The notes under the pieces are model-generated. The model made no database searches and had not been told where the DNA came from. It saw only the letters and a program-made list of their open reading frames with translations. Below, in pieces: positions 1-6,753 of a DNA stretch of 8,170 nucleotides. Position 1 is the first letter of the stretch; every line of letters starts with the position of its first letter. A program made the position numbers and the translations under genes. This DNA is from Bacteroidota bacterium (GTDB lineage: Bacteria; Bacteroidota; Bacteroidia; Cytophagales; Cyclobacteriaceae), in assembly GCA_024643595.1 (NCBI GenBank), contig JAHEMS010000144.1, forward strand, positions 1-8,170, read 5' to 3'.

Positions 1-1
1 G

Positions 2-142
2 GAATATGTCATGCTTCTACCCTTGTCGCTCACTATCCTATACTTTGGAATATTTCCACAGACGCTACTCAACTTCATTAATCCTTTTGCTCAGGAATTT
101 GTAGAAATAATTTTCAGCGCAGCATCAATCTCAAATCCATAA
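2..142 (+). CDS. nuoM: NADH-quinone oxidoreductase subunit M (NuoM), C-terminal fragment
   Basis: The window opens inside this gene: the second reading frame is open from the first bases to a TAA at 140-142 and gives 46 residues. The fragment is hydrophobic, starts E-Y-V-M-L-L-P-L, and contains the Y-F-G-I-F-P turn typical of the last transmembrane helix and end of NuoM, an antiporter-like proton-pumping subunit in the membrane arm of respiratory complex I. The strongest support is position: a clear nuoN starts 13 bases after the stop, and nuoM-nuoN is the usual end of the nuo operon. The N-terminal part, with the conserved charged residues, lies outside the window, so the fragment alone would not prove the identity. 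It could in principle be another Mrp/NuoL/M/N-type subunit, but the order argues for NuoM. Confidence 0.8.
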   Translation, partial: EYVMLLPLSLTILYFGIFPQTLLNFINPFAQEFVEIIFSAASISNP

Positions 143-155
143 TGATGCACACGTT

Positions 156-1625
156 ATGAGTGATCAGCTTCAACATATTTATGAAAGTATTTCACTGCTG
201 ATACCGGAGTTCATCGTTTCGATTTCATTACTAATTACCGTATTGCTAAGCTTAGTATCGGCAACAAATAAGTATTACCTATTAAAAATTAGTGCCCTCC
301 TGGCTTACGGTATTTCCATCTTCGCCATCATCTATCAAATGCCCGAAACGCCTTTAGTCGCCTTTGGAGGAATGCTGCGAATCGATAGATTTTCATCCTA
401 TTTCAAAATACTTTTTTTAATTGGGGGAATTCTGGGAACCTGGATGTACGAATCCAAAGAAAAAAATTCAACCGCCGAATACCTATTACTGATTCAAGCG
501 GCCACTCTTGGAAGTTGCTTATTGTCTTCGAGTATGAATTTTATCATGGTATTACTTTCGTTGGAATTAATATCCCTGAGTTCATACCTATTAGCTGGCT
601 TTAGTTTCAATAAACAAAGTTCAGAAGGGAGTCTGAAATATTTTTTATTCGGTACGGTGTCAACCGCTTGCATGATCTATGGCCTGTCGATTCTTTATGG
701 TCTTGCAGGCACACTTGATTTTTCATCGGAGCAATTTGTAAAAAACCTGACTACCATTTCATCACCGCTACTTTTAATTGGAGGAGTGTTAACCCTAGCT
801 GGTTTACTTTTTAAGATTTCTGCTGTTCCATTTCACTTGTGGGCACCTGATGTTTATGAATCTGCTCCTACTCCCGTGGTGGCATTTATTTCGGTAGTAC
901 CCAAATTAGCTGGGGTAGCAATGATAGCAAAATTCACACTGGCTATTAATCTTTTTGGTCAATCCGGATACAATTGGCAAATGATTCTTGCGGTGCTGTC
1001 AATTTTATCAATCCTCATTGGAAATCTTTCTGCCCTATCGCAAAAAAACGCTAAAAGAATGCTCGCGTATTCTTCCATTGCGCAGGCTGGATTTTTATTA
1101 ATTGGCCTGGTATCTTTCAATCTGGATGGAATTCATTTCATGATATTCTACTCGTCTGTTTTTTTGGTGATGAACTTCCTGGTCTTTCATGCCCTTAACC
1201 AATTTGAAAATCATCTAGGCCAACTTTTAATTACATCATTTACAGGATTGGGAACATCAGCAATCATTCCCTCGCTGGCTGCTTTGGTGGGGTTGGTCTC
1301 CCTGACAGGGCTTCCACCTACAGCAGGTTTCATAGCAAAACTCTTCATTTTCGGATCGTTGTGGGAATCCTATCAGCAGAATAGCGAATGGTACTTGCTG
1401 TCTTTATTCGTAATTGGCTTACTAAACACTGTGGTTTCACTTTTCTTCTATTTGAAAATACCCTATTACCTATTCATTAAAAGTAAGAGTGCCCATGACA
1501 TTACAATAAAAATTAATGCAACAGGCAATCTTTTGAGCCTGATTTTGGTTATGGTTCTATTCTATCTTTTCATTAACCCAAGTGGTTTGATGGGATGGAT
1601 TAATAAAATTACATTTGTGCAGTAG
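156..1625 (+). CDS. nuoN: NADH-quinone oxidoreductase subunit N (NuoN)
   Basis: This is a 489-residue, very hydrophobic protein, close to the usual NuoN length, with a string of membrane helices across its length (the family has 14). NuoN is one of three antiporter-like subunits of complex I; it sits in the cytoplasmic membrane and couples quinone reduction to proton transfer. The core motifs are intact: the LSLELISLSSYLLAG helix with Glu137, Lys161, LLFKISAVPFHLWAPD (Lys220, His227), VVPKLAG (Lys250), KRMLAYSSIAQAGF around 300-313, and GLPPTAGFIAKLFIFG with Lys395. These correspond to the buried Glu and Lys residues of the proton path in the family. The start at 156 fits the family N-terminus; the ATG codons at 142 and 145 are in a frame that stops at once. 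It follows the nuoM stop by 13 bases, so the two should be co-transcribed. It is probably the last nuo gene, because a purine-type gene follows. Nothing suggests damage. Confidence 0.96.
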   Translation: MSDQLQHIYESISLLIPEFIVSISLLITVLLSLVSATNKYYLLKISALLAYGISIFAIIYQMPETPLVAFGGMLRIDRFSSYFKILFLIGGILGTWMYESKEKNSTAEYLLLIQAATLGSCLLSSSMNFIMVLLSLELISLSSYLLAGFSFNKQSSEGSLKYFLFGTVSTACMIYGLSILYGLAGTLDFSSEQFVKNLTTISSPLLLIGGVLTLAGLLFKISAVPFHLWAPDVYESAPTPVVAFISVVPKLAGVAMIAKFTLAINLFGQSGYNWQMILAVLSILSILIGNLSALSQKNAKRMLAYSSIAQAGFLLIGLVSFNLDGIHFMIFYSSVFLVMNFLVFHALNQFENHLGQLLITSFTGLGTSAIIPSLAALVGLVSLTGLPPTAGFIAKLFIFGSLWESYQQNSEWYLLSLFVIGLLNTVVSLFFYLKIPYYLFIKSKSAHDITIKINATGNLLSLILVMVLFYLFINPSGLMGWINKITFVQ

Positions 1626-1680
1626 GTCTTTAGGCTTGAGGGCCAAAAGGCGCGTTTCGGAGGCTTTGAAATAATAATAT

Positions 1681-3564
1681 ATGAGTGAACCCATCCTTCA
1701 TGAATGTGGCATTGCCCTAATTCGACTTCGCAAACCACTATCCTATTACATCGAAAAATATGGCACTACCTACGCCATGAATAAGATGTACATCTTGATG
1801 GAAAAGCAACATAACCGGGGTCAGGATGGTGCAGGTATAGCCAATATCAAAATAAATCAAAAGCCCGGATTTAGATTCTTCAGCAGATACCGCTCAATAA
1901 AGGCACAACCAGTTGCTCACTTATTCAAAAAAATTGGAAAGAAATATCAGAAAGCTCAAAAAGAAGGCAAAGAGAAATTCAAAGATGAAAATTGGTTAAA
2001 AGAGAAAGTCGCCTTTAGCGGAGAGCTGTGGTTAGGTCACTTACGTTATGGCACCCATGGCCTCAATGCCATTGAAAATGTTCACCCTTTTTTACGGCAA
2101 AATAACTGGCGTAGCCGTAACCTCGTGATGGCGGGAAATTTTAACATGACCAACGTCGATGAACTCTTTAATATTTTAGTTGATCTGGGCCAACATCCTA
2201 AGGAAAAAGTTGATACCGTAACGGTGATGGAAAAAATTGGACACTTCCTGGATGAGGAAGTTCAAACACTTTTCCAGAAATATAAAGGTAATTATACCAA
2301 TCGTGAAGTTTCTGAAATCATTGAAGATGAACTCGATCTTGGCCGTGTATTGCGAAGGGCTTGCAAGGATTTTGATGGGGGTTATACGATGGCAGGCCTG
2401 ACTGGCTCCGGCTCAGCATTTGTTGTGCGTGATCCATCTGGTATTCGACCTGCTTATTATTATGCGGATGACGAGATTGTAGTGGTAGCATCGGAAAAAC
2501 CTGCAATTAAAACTGCTTTCAATATTGATTATTCTCAAATTCAAGAGATTCAGCCTGGCTTTGCTTTGGTCATCAATAAAGATGGCGCATATTCTCAACA
2601 ACAAATTCTGAAGGCGCGTGAGAAGAAATCATGCAGTTTTGAACGTGTTTATTTTTCAAGAGGAACCGATCCGGAAATTTATCAGGAGCGCAAGCAATTA
2701 GGAAGGTTACTCGTGCCTCAAATTTTGAAAGCAATCAATTTTGACTTAAAGAATACGATCTTCTCCTACGTTCCGAATACGGCAGAAACCGCATTTTTAG
2801 GAATGATGGCTAGCATTGAAGATTACCTTATCAGCAAGCAAAAAGATTTTATTGTAGATGGTAAGCCAACGGTTGACTCGTTCGAAGATATTTTATCATT
2901 CCGACCACGCATTGAAAAGATTGTAATCAAGGATGTAAAGCTACGGACCTTTATTACCGATGATGTCCATCGTGATGATATGGTGGCGCATGTTTATGAC
3001 ACCACTTATGAGGTCGTGAATAAAGGTAAAGACACGCTCGTAGTTATAGATGACTCAATTGTGCGAGGAACAACGCTGGAGAAAAGCATTCTTAAAATGC
3101 TTGACCGTCTGCAACCAAAGAAAATTGTAGTGGTGTCTTCAGCGCCACAAATCAGGTTCCCCGATTGTTACGGAATTGATATGAGTAAAATGGGAGATTT
3201 TGTTGCATTCCGTGCCCTTATTCGGTTAATTAAAGAACAAGGAAAAGACTATTTACTTGGTGAAATCTATGAGCTCTGTCAACAGTCAGAGCAGGAAACA
3301 GAACCGGTTAATTACGTGAAGCGACTTTATGAGCAATTTCGATATGAAGAAGTCTCAGAAAAGATAGCTGATATTGTTAGACCGGCTGACATGAAAGCCG
3401 AATTACAGGTAGTTTATCAGACGGTTGAGAACCTTCATAAAGCGATACCTCATCATTCAGGTGATTGGTATTTTACGGGTGACTATCCAACTCTTGGAGG
3501 TACGCGTGTCGTAAACCGTTCCTACGTCAACTACATGGATGGGAAATTGGTGCGGGCGTATTAA
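1681..3564 (+). CDS. purF: PurF-like amidophosphoribosyltransferase, long Bacteroidota variant
   Basis: This 627-residue protein joins an N-terminal Ntn-type glutamine amidotransferase to a C-terminal phosphoribosyltransferase. PurF normally makes 5-phosphoribosylamine from PRPP and glutamine, the first step of purine synthesis, in the cytosol. Visible landmarks are HECGIALIRL with the likely nucleophile Cys9 behind an 8-residue propeptide, EKQHNRGQDGAGIAN (41-55), GHLRYGTHG (119-127, Arg122), GNFNMTN (152-158), RDPSGIRP (250-257), SRGTD (326-330), and the PRPP-binding stretch VVIDDSIVRGTT (454-465). It is longer than ordinary PurF (about 470-510 residues), with a Lys-rich insertion around 60-112 and about 100 extra C-terminal residues. 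The glutaminase Asn-Gly pair reads Asn153-Phe154, and the usual phosphoribosyltransferase loop KNRYVGRTFI reads IKDVKLRTFI (416-425). Similar long forms occur in Bacteroidota, sometimes beside a normal PurF, so the enzyme family is firm but the substrate is not. The gene starts 55 bases after nuoN; a GGAGG at 1659-1663 lies rather far (17 bases) from the ATG. Confidence 0.82.
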   Translation: MSEPILHECGIALIRLRKPLSYYIEKYGTTYAMNKMYILMEKQHNRGQDGAGIANIKINQKPGFRFFSRYRSIKAQPVAHLFKKIGKKYQKAQKEGKEKFKDENWLKEKVAFSGELWLGHLRYGTHGLNAIENVHPFLRQNNWRSRNLVMAGNFNMTNVDELFNILVDLGQHPKEKVDTVTVMEKIGHFLDEEVQTLFQKYKGNYTNREVSEIIEDELDLGRVLRRACKDFDGGYTMAGLTGSGSAFVVRDPSGIRPAYYYADDEIVVVASEKPAIKTAFNIDYSQIQEIQPGFALVINKDGAYSQQQILKAREKKSCSFERVYFSRGTDPEIYQERKQLGRLLVPQILKAINFDLKNTIFSYVPNTAETAFLGMMASIEDYLISKQKDFIVDGKPTVDSFEDILSFRPRIEKIVIKDVKLRTFITDDVHRDDMVAHVYDTTYEVVNKGKDTLVVIDDSIVRGTTLEKSILKMLDRLQPKKIVVVSSAPQIRFPDCYGIDMSKMGDFVAFRALIRLIKEQGKDYLLGEIYELCQQSEQETEPVNYVKRLYEQFRYEEVSEKIADIVRPADMKAELQVVYQTVENLHKAIPHHSGDWYFTGDYPTLGGTRVVNRSYVNYMDGKLVRAY

Positions 3565-3606
3565 TCACATTTAATACGAATTAGATATTCTGCTTTGATC
3601 AGTTGT

Positions 3607-4614
3607 TTATTGGGGTAAATAAAAGTCAAAAACGATGTCATTCATACATTTGAAATGTCCTTTCGGGCATTTTTGAAAACCGATTTTTGAACATGGTCGG
3701 CACTCAATTTTTTTATTCTCAAACACAGTAAATTTTGTGCGATAAGGATACATCCCAAACTCCGGTATCGTATTGCCCCAAATAGAAAAGACTTCTTTTT
3801 TAAATGCAGCAGCAATGTGCATCAAGCCGGTATCGTGGGTAAATACATGACTGGATTTTTTGAGAAGGCTTGCTGATTGATTTAAGTTAAATTTACCGCA
3901 TGCGTTATATATTACTGTTTTCTTATTGAGGTCGAACAATCCAGATTCATACTCACCTGAATTAGGTCGCTCAAAAAATGAACGTATTGATTCTCCCGTT
4001 TCAAAATCCTCCTTTCCTCCCAGCAGCACAATCGGTTTATTAATCCGATCGCAAAGCTCAATCATTTTCGTCAACGGCAACTTTTTTGTGTTGTGCTGTG
4101 CGCCAATTGCATAGGCTATATAACTCTTTTGATGCGTTTCCGGTAGCCACTCCAGCGGAACATTATCTTTTTCAGGTATAAAATAATCAAGCCCCAAGGC
4201 GTCTTGCTTAACACCTAGTGGTAATACGGTCTTGAAATACCTGTCGACAATATGGACTAGCGGCAATTGGTCAATTTTTAAATTGACTTTAAGCCACTTT
4301 TCAAAATTAATTTTGCCGAAACTATAGGACTTTCTCCATAACAGGGTTTTTATAATTCGGGTACGAAGGTTATGGTGAAGGTCGATGATCGCATCATACT
4401 TTTCCTTCCTTAATTGATCAATGAGCACATTTAAGCTTGTTTCGAGAAAAAACAACTTATCAATATAGGGGTTTGAATCCAAGATGTTTTTATACTGAAC
4501 TTTTGTTACATAATGAATTTCAGCCTCTTCCAACTGCGTTTTCAAGGTACGAATCACCGGAGTGGTAAGCACAATATCCCCGATGGAAGAAAAACGGATA
4601 ATTAAAATTTTCAT
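3607..4614 (-). CDS. Glycosyltransferase family 9 protein (heptosyltransferase-like)
   Basis: This 335-residue cytosolic or membrane-associated enzyme has the GT-B fold signature of ADP-heptose:LPS heptosyltransferases. The N-terminus KILIIRFSSIGDIVLTTPVI is the family hallmark; Asp13 matches the catalytic Asp of E. coli WaaC. The second domain begins with YAIGAQHNTKKLP (168-180), which fits the nucleotide-sugar phosphate loop, and carries LLGGKEDFE (197-205) and HDTGLMHIAAA (260-270); Asp261, Thr262, Gly263 and His266 match the donor-binding set. A C-terminal tail has four cysteines, CRPC then CP and C at 305, 308, 316 and 323, with His320 nearby. The likely role is adding a heptose or related sugar to LPS core or another surface glycan, but the sugar and acceptor cannot be read from sequence. 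It stands alone on the minus strand, tail to tail with the PurF-like gene (42 bases between stops), with no other glycan genes in view. The ATG at 4614 places the hallmark motif at residue 2, so the start is secure. Confidence 0.92.
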   Translation of the reverse strand: MKILIIRFSSIGDIVLTTPVIRTLKTQLEEAEIHYVTKVQYKNILDSNPYIDKLFFLETSLNVLIDQLRKEKYDAIIDLHHNLRTRIIKTLLWRKSYSFGKINFEKWLKVNLKIDQLPLVHIVDRYFKTVLPLGVKQDALGLDYFIPEKDNVPLEWLPETHQKSYIAYAIGAQHNTKKLPLTKMIELCDRINKPIVLLGGKEDFETGESIRSFFERPNSGEYESGLFDLNKKTVIYNACGKFNLNQSASLLKKSSHVFTHDTGLMHIAAAFKKEVFSIWGNTIPEFGMYPYRTKFTVFENKKIECRPCSKIGFQKCPKGHFKCMNDIVFDFYLPQ

Positions 4615-4691
4615 TACATTTCAATTCGGCTGAATCATCAGAAAAATACAAATACAATTTACTATTTTAGTTACTCAGATGAGCTTTAATT

Positions 4692-4721
4692 CAAATCCAG
4701 CACTTTATGCCTCCACAGCAA
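4692..4721 (-). promoter_or_regulatory. Candidate Bacteroidota-type promoter for the GT9 gene
   Basis: The 143-base region 4615-4757 separates the divergent GT9 and EVE genes, so it must hold at least one promoter in each direction. Read on the minus strand, TTG (4719-4721) is followed after 19 bases by TGGATTTG (4692-4699). The known Bacteroidota consensus is TTG at -33 and TAnnTTTG at -7, so this is one mismatch off, with an acceptable spacer. It would give a leader of roughly 70 bases for the GT9 gene. A second, weaker candidate (CTG, 19 bases, TGTATTTG with its -7 box at 4649-4656) lies closer to the start. I found no convincing match in the rightward direction for the EVE gene. Matches this short arise by chance in AT-rich DNA. 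Confidence 0.3.
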
Positions 4722-4757
4722 TTAAATGATTTAATAATACGTAAATAAACTTCTTTT

Positions 4758-5159
4758 ATGAATTACTGGTTAATGAAAACAGAGCCGAGCACTTTTTCAT
4801 GGGACGACCTGGTCCGTGATAAAAAAGCCGTCTGGGATGGAGTTAGAAATTTTCAAGCGCGTAACAATTTAAAAGCGATGAAAAAAGGTGATTGGTCATT
4901 TATTTATCATAGCATGGATGACAAGGCCGTTATTGGTATCGCTGAAATCACCCGTGAGCATTTTCCAGATCCAAAAGACAAAGATTGGGCAGCCGTAGAA
5001 ATAAGGCCAGTAAAAAAATTAAAAAATCCAGTTGGTCTGGGTTTGGTGAAACAAGAAAAACGACTCGCAAATATGGTGCTGGTAAAAAATTCGAGACTAT
5101 CGGTTCAACCTGTAAAAAAAGAAGAATTTGATCTTGTGATCGGCATGAGTGAGAAATAA
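4758..5159 (+). CDS. EVE domain-containing protein (THYN1-like)
   Basis: A 133-residue protein made of a single EVE domain, the PUA-like fold related to YTH that is known or proposed to bind modified bases in DNA or RNA. Nearly all family landmarks are present: YWLMKTEP at 3-10, the FSWDDLVRD stretch at 13-21, WDGVRNFQARNNL at 26-38, MKKGDWSFIYHS at 41-52, IGIAEITREHFPDP at 59-72, and SRLSVQPV at 112-119 followed by the usual E-x-F-x-x-V-x-G-M ending. Length and both ends fit stand-alone bacterial members, so it is complete. It has no signal peptide and should be cytosolic. The biological role of stand-alone EVE proteins is unsettled; a link to modified-base recognition comes from the family, not from this sequence. 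No methyltransferase or nuclease lies beside it here. It is the first gene of a rightward cluster, and its stop is 4 bases before the next ATG. No Shine-Dalgarno is visible. Confidence 0.95.
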   Translation: MNYWLMKTEPSTFSWDDLVRDKKAVWDGVRNFQARNNLKAMKKGDWSFIYHSMDDKAVIGIAEITREHFPDPKDKDWAAVEIRPVKKLKNPVGLGLVKQEKRLANMVLVKNSRLSVQPVKKEEFDLVIGMSEK

Positions 5160-5163
5160 CTGC

Positions 5164-6753
5164 ATGAATCAACGGCACCTTTCATTTTATTTTCAACATT
5201 ATCTCCTGGGGATCCTACTGATCGCGGTTGCGCCTGTTGTTGGACAAGTTGAGCAAACCGCACGCTATGAACTAGAACAAAAGATAAATGACCGGGAATT
5301 AATTCTTGTGCCAATGGGTGACCAGGGAATTACCCTGATCAATGACAACAGTAATTTCAAGGACGGTAAAAAAATTTGGGGAATAATTGCCTTAGACATT
5401 GAACTCAACGAAAAATGGAGCCTTGATTTGGAAACCGAAACACGGGTGCGACTGCTTGGATATGATTACAAAGACGATTGGATTTATGTACTATTCCGGT
5501 CCAATGATCATGAAGGAAGTGATTTGAACTTATACGCCATTCATTCCAAAACCCAGGAGCGCAAAAAATTCATTATCAAGCAAGAGATAGCCCTTAAAAT
5601 AACTCATTTTGGCATTCTCACCCATTCGATTGTGTTAGGCGGATATGTCAACCAGGATCCGGCCATTTTGGTTTACGATTTAGAGACAGAAAACCTAAAA
5701 ATTGTTCCCGGATTTTTTATTTCTGATACTGAACTCCTGGATTTGCGAATGAATGCAAACAATACATTCAATACACTTTTGGTGGAACGCAACACAAAGG
5801 AAAAGAAATCACTGATATTGAAAACATTTGATGACTCGGGAGCCTTGTTATTTGATGATACCATTGAAATTGAACCTAAGCGATCCATTTTATCAGGCAT
5901 TACCAGTACGTTGGTAAATGATGGATTATTAATCACCGGTACCTGGGCCGAAGGCACATCAAAACAAGCAACCGGAATCTACTCCGTAATGGCAGATCCC
6001 TTTACTGATCAGGCCATCAGATATTACGATTTTGGTAGTCTGCAAAACTTCCTCGAATATCAGACATCTAAAAAACGTATTGCCCGAATAAAAGAAAAAT
6101 CTTCGCAAGCTAAAACCGATGGAGCAATTCCAGACTTTAAAACATATACTTCTGTCATACGTCTGGAAGAACAACGTGGCGTATTTGCTTTACTGGCAGA
6201 AGTCTATCAACCTTCATCCCATTATAATCCATCACCTTATTGGTCAGGCTATCCAAGTTCATACTATGGGGGATATAATCCTTATGGTTATAATTCATAT
6301 ATGCCCCGTTATTACAACCCTACCTATCAGTATAATAATGGACCTTCACAGGTTGATGATGCAAAGATTCAATATTCATCGTTGCTGATTTTTGATCTAA
6401 AGGGAAATCTTACCAATGATTACGGGCTTGTAATGAATGAAAAAAAAATAAAAGGGTTAGAACAAACCTCCGACTTCATTCTTAATGATGGCAAGATTGC
6501 ACTTGCCTATAAAAAAGAAAAAGAAATATTTGTGATGCATCATAATCCAGATGGTAGTAATCTGGATACCCTTAAAACTTCACTATCGAAACCGGAAGAG
6601 ATTGTGCGTTCAGATTCTGATAATGGGAATGTAAGGTTCTGGTATCAAAACTATATGTATTCATGGGGCTACCAGAACATCAAAGACAAGGATAAAAAAT
6701 CTGAAGATCCAAACCGGTATGTTTTTTACATCAATAAAATCAGGATCGATTAA
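5164..6753 (+). CDS. Secreted protein of unrecognised family (paralog 1 of a tandem pair)
   Basis: I do not recognise this family. The 529-residue product starts with a clear signal peptide: basic MNQRH, a hydrophobic core (LLGILLIAVAPVV) and a likely cleavage after Gly27, leaving Gln28 at the mature end, common in Bacteroidota. There is no lipobox cysteine, so it should be periplasmic, outer-membrane-associated or secreted. The body reads as repeated short beta strands with polar turns (for example ILTHSIVLGGYVNQDPAILVYDLETENLK at 151-179 in outline, and LLIFDLKGNLTND at 407-419), which suggests a beta-propeller-like fold; that is inference. A charged, helix-prone stretch (KKRIARIKEK, 303-312) precedes a Tyr/Pro/Gly/Asn/Ser-rich segment at 351-394. 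I chose the ATG at 5164, 4 bases past the EVE stop; an in-frame GTG at 5149 would only add MRNNC. The next gene begins inside its last 35 bases and encodes a paralog. Confidence 0.85.
   Translation: MNQRHLSFYFQHYLLGILLIAVAPVVGQVEQTARYELEQKINDRELILVPMGDQGITLINDNSNFKDGKKIWGIIALDIELNEKWSLDLETETRVRLLGYDYKDDWIYVLFRSNDHEGSDLNLYAIHSKTQERKKFIIKQEIALKITHFGILTHSIVLGGYVNQDPAILVYDLETENLKIVPGFFISDTELLDLRMNANNTFNTLLVERNTKEKKSLILKTFDDSGALLFDDTIEIEPKRSILSGITSTLVNDGLLITGTWAEGTSKQATGIYSVMADPFTDQAIRYYDFGSLQNFLEYQTSKKRIARIKEKSSQAKTDGAIPDFKTYTSVIRLEEQRGVFALLAEVYQPSSHYNPSPYWSGYPSSYYGGYNPYGYNSYMPRYYNPTYQYNNGPSQVDDAKIQYSSLLIFDLKGNLTNDYGLVMNEKKIKGLEQTSDFILNDGKIALAYKKEKEIFVMHHNPDGSNLDTLKTSLSKPEEIVRSDSDNGNVRFWYQNYMYSWGYQNIKDKDKKSEDPNRYVFYINKIRID
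6214..6345 (+). other. Tyr/Pro/Gly/Asn-rich low-complexity segment within paralog 1
   Basis: Residues 351-394 of the first secreted protein contain 13 tyrosines in 44 positions, mixed with Pro, Gly, Asn and Ser in short patterns such as YWSGYPSSYYGGYNPYGYN. It directly follows the conserved AEVYQP block and precedes the conserved strand KIQYSSLLIFDLKGN. The second paralog has a shorter, also Tyr-rich segment in the same place (residues 343-367 there). It therefore looks like a variable loop inserted between two core strands, probably exposed and flexible. No exact DNA repeat unit is seen. Confidence 0.75.

Noticed and set aside
1641..1668. A hairpin terminator or regulatory stem between nuoN and the PurF-like gene
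   Set aside because: Only a 3-base-pair GCC/GGC stem around AAAA and a scattered AAAG/CTTT match are present, with no T-run; too weak to call.
3565..3606. A bidirectional rho-independent terminator between the convergent PurF-like and GT9 genes
   Set aside because: The 42-base gap is AT-rich but shows no inverted repeat of useful length followed by a T-run on either strand.
4663..4670. TATTTTAG as a -7 box for the EVE gene
   Set aside because: It has a mismatch in the TTTG core and no TTG at a suitable distance upstream.
5149..5163. In-frame GTG start for the first secreted protein, overlapping the EVE stop codon
   Set aside because: It would only add MRNNC ahead of a normal signal peptide; the ATG at 5164 gives a typical basic N-region and needs no overlap with the EVE gene.
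6119..6388. An 89-codon open frame on the plus strand inside the first secreted-protein gene
   Set aside because: It lies out of frame across the Tyr-rich region of a well-supported gene; biased codons there create a spurious open frame.
4758..6753. EVE gene as part of a modification-dependent restriction or other defence system
   Set aside because: No nuclease, McrB-type NTPase or methyltransferase is in the window; the partner genes encode exported proteins. EVE domains alone are common outside defence.
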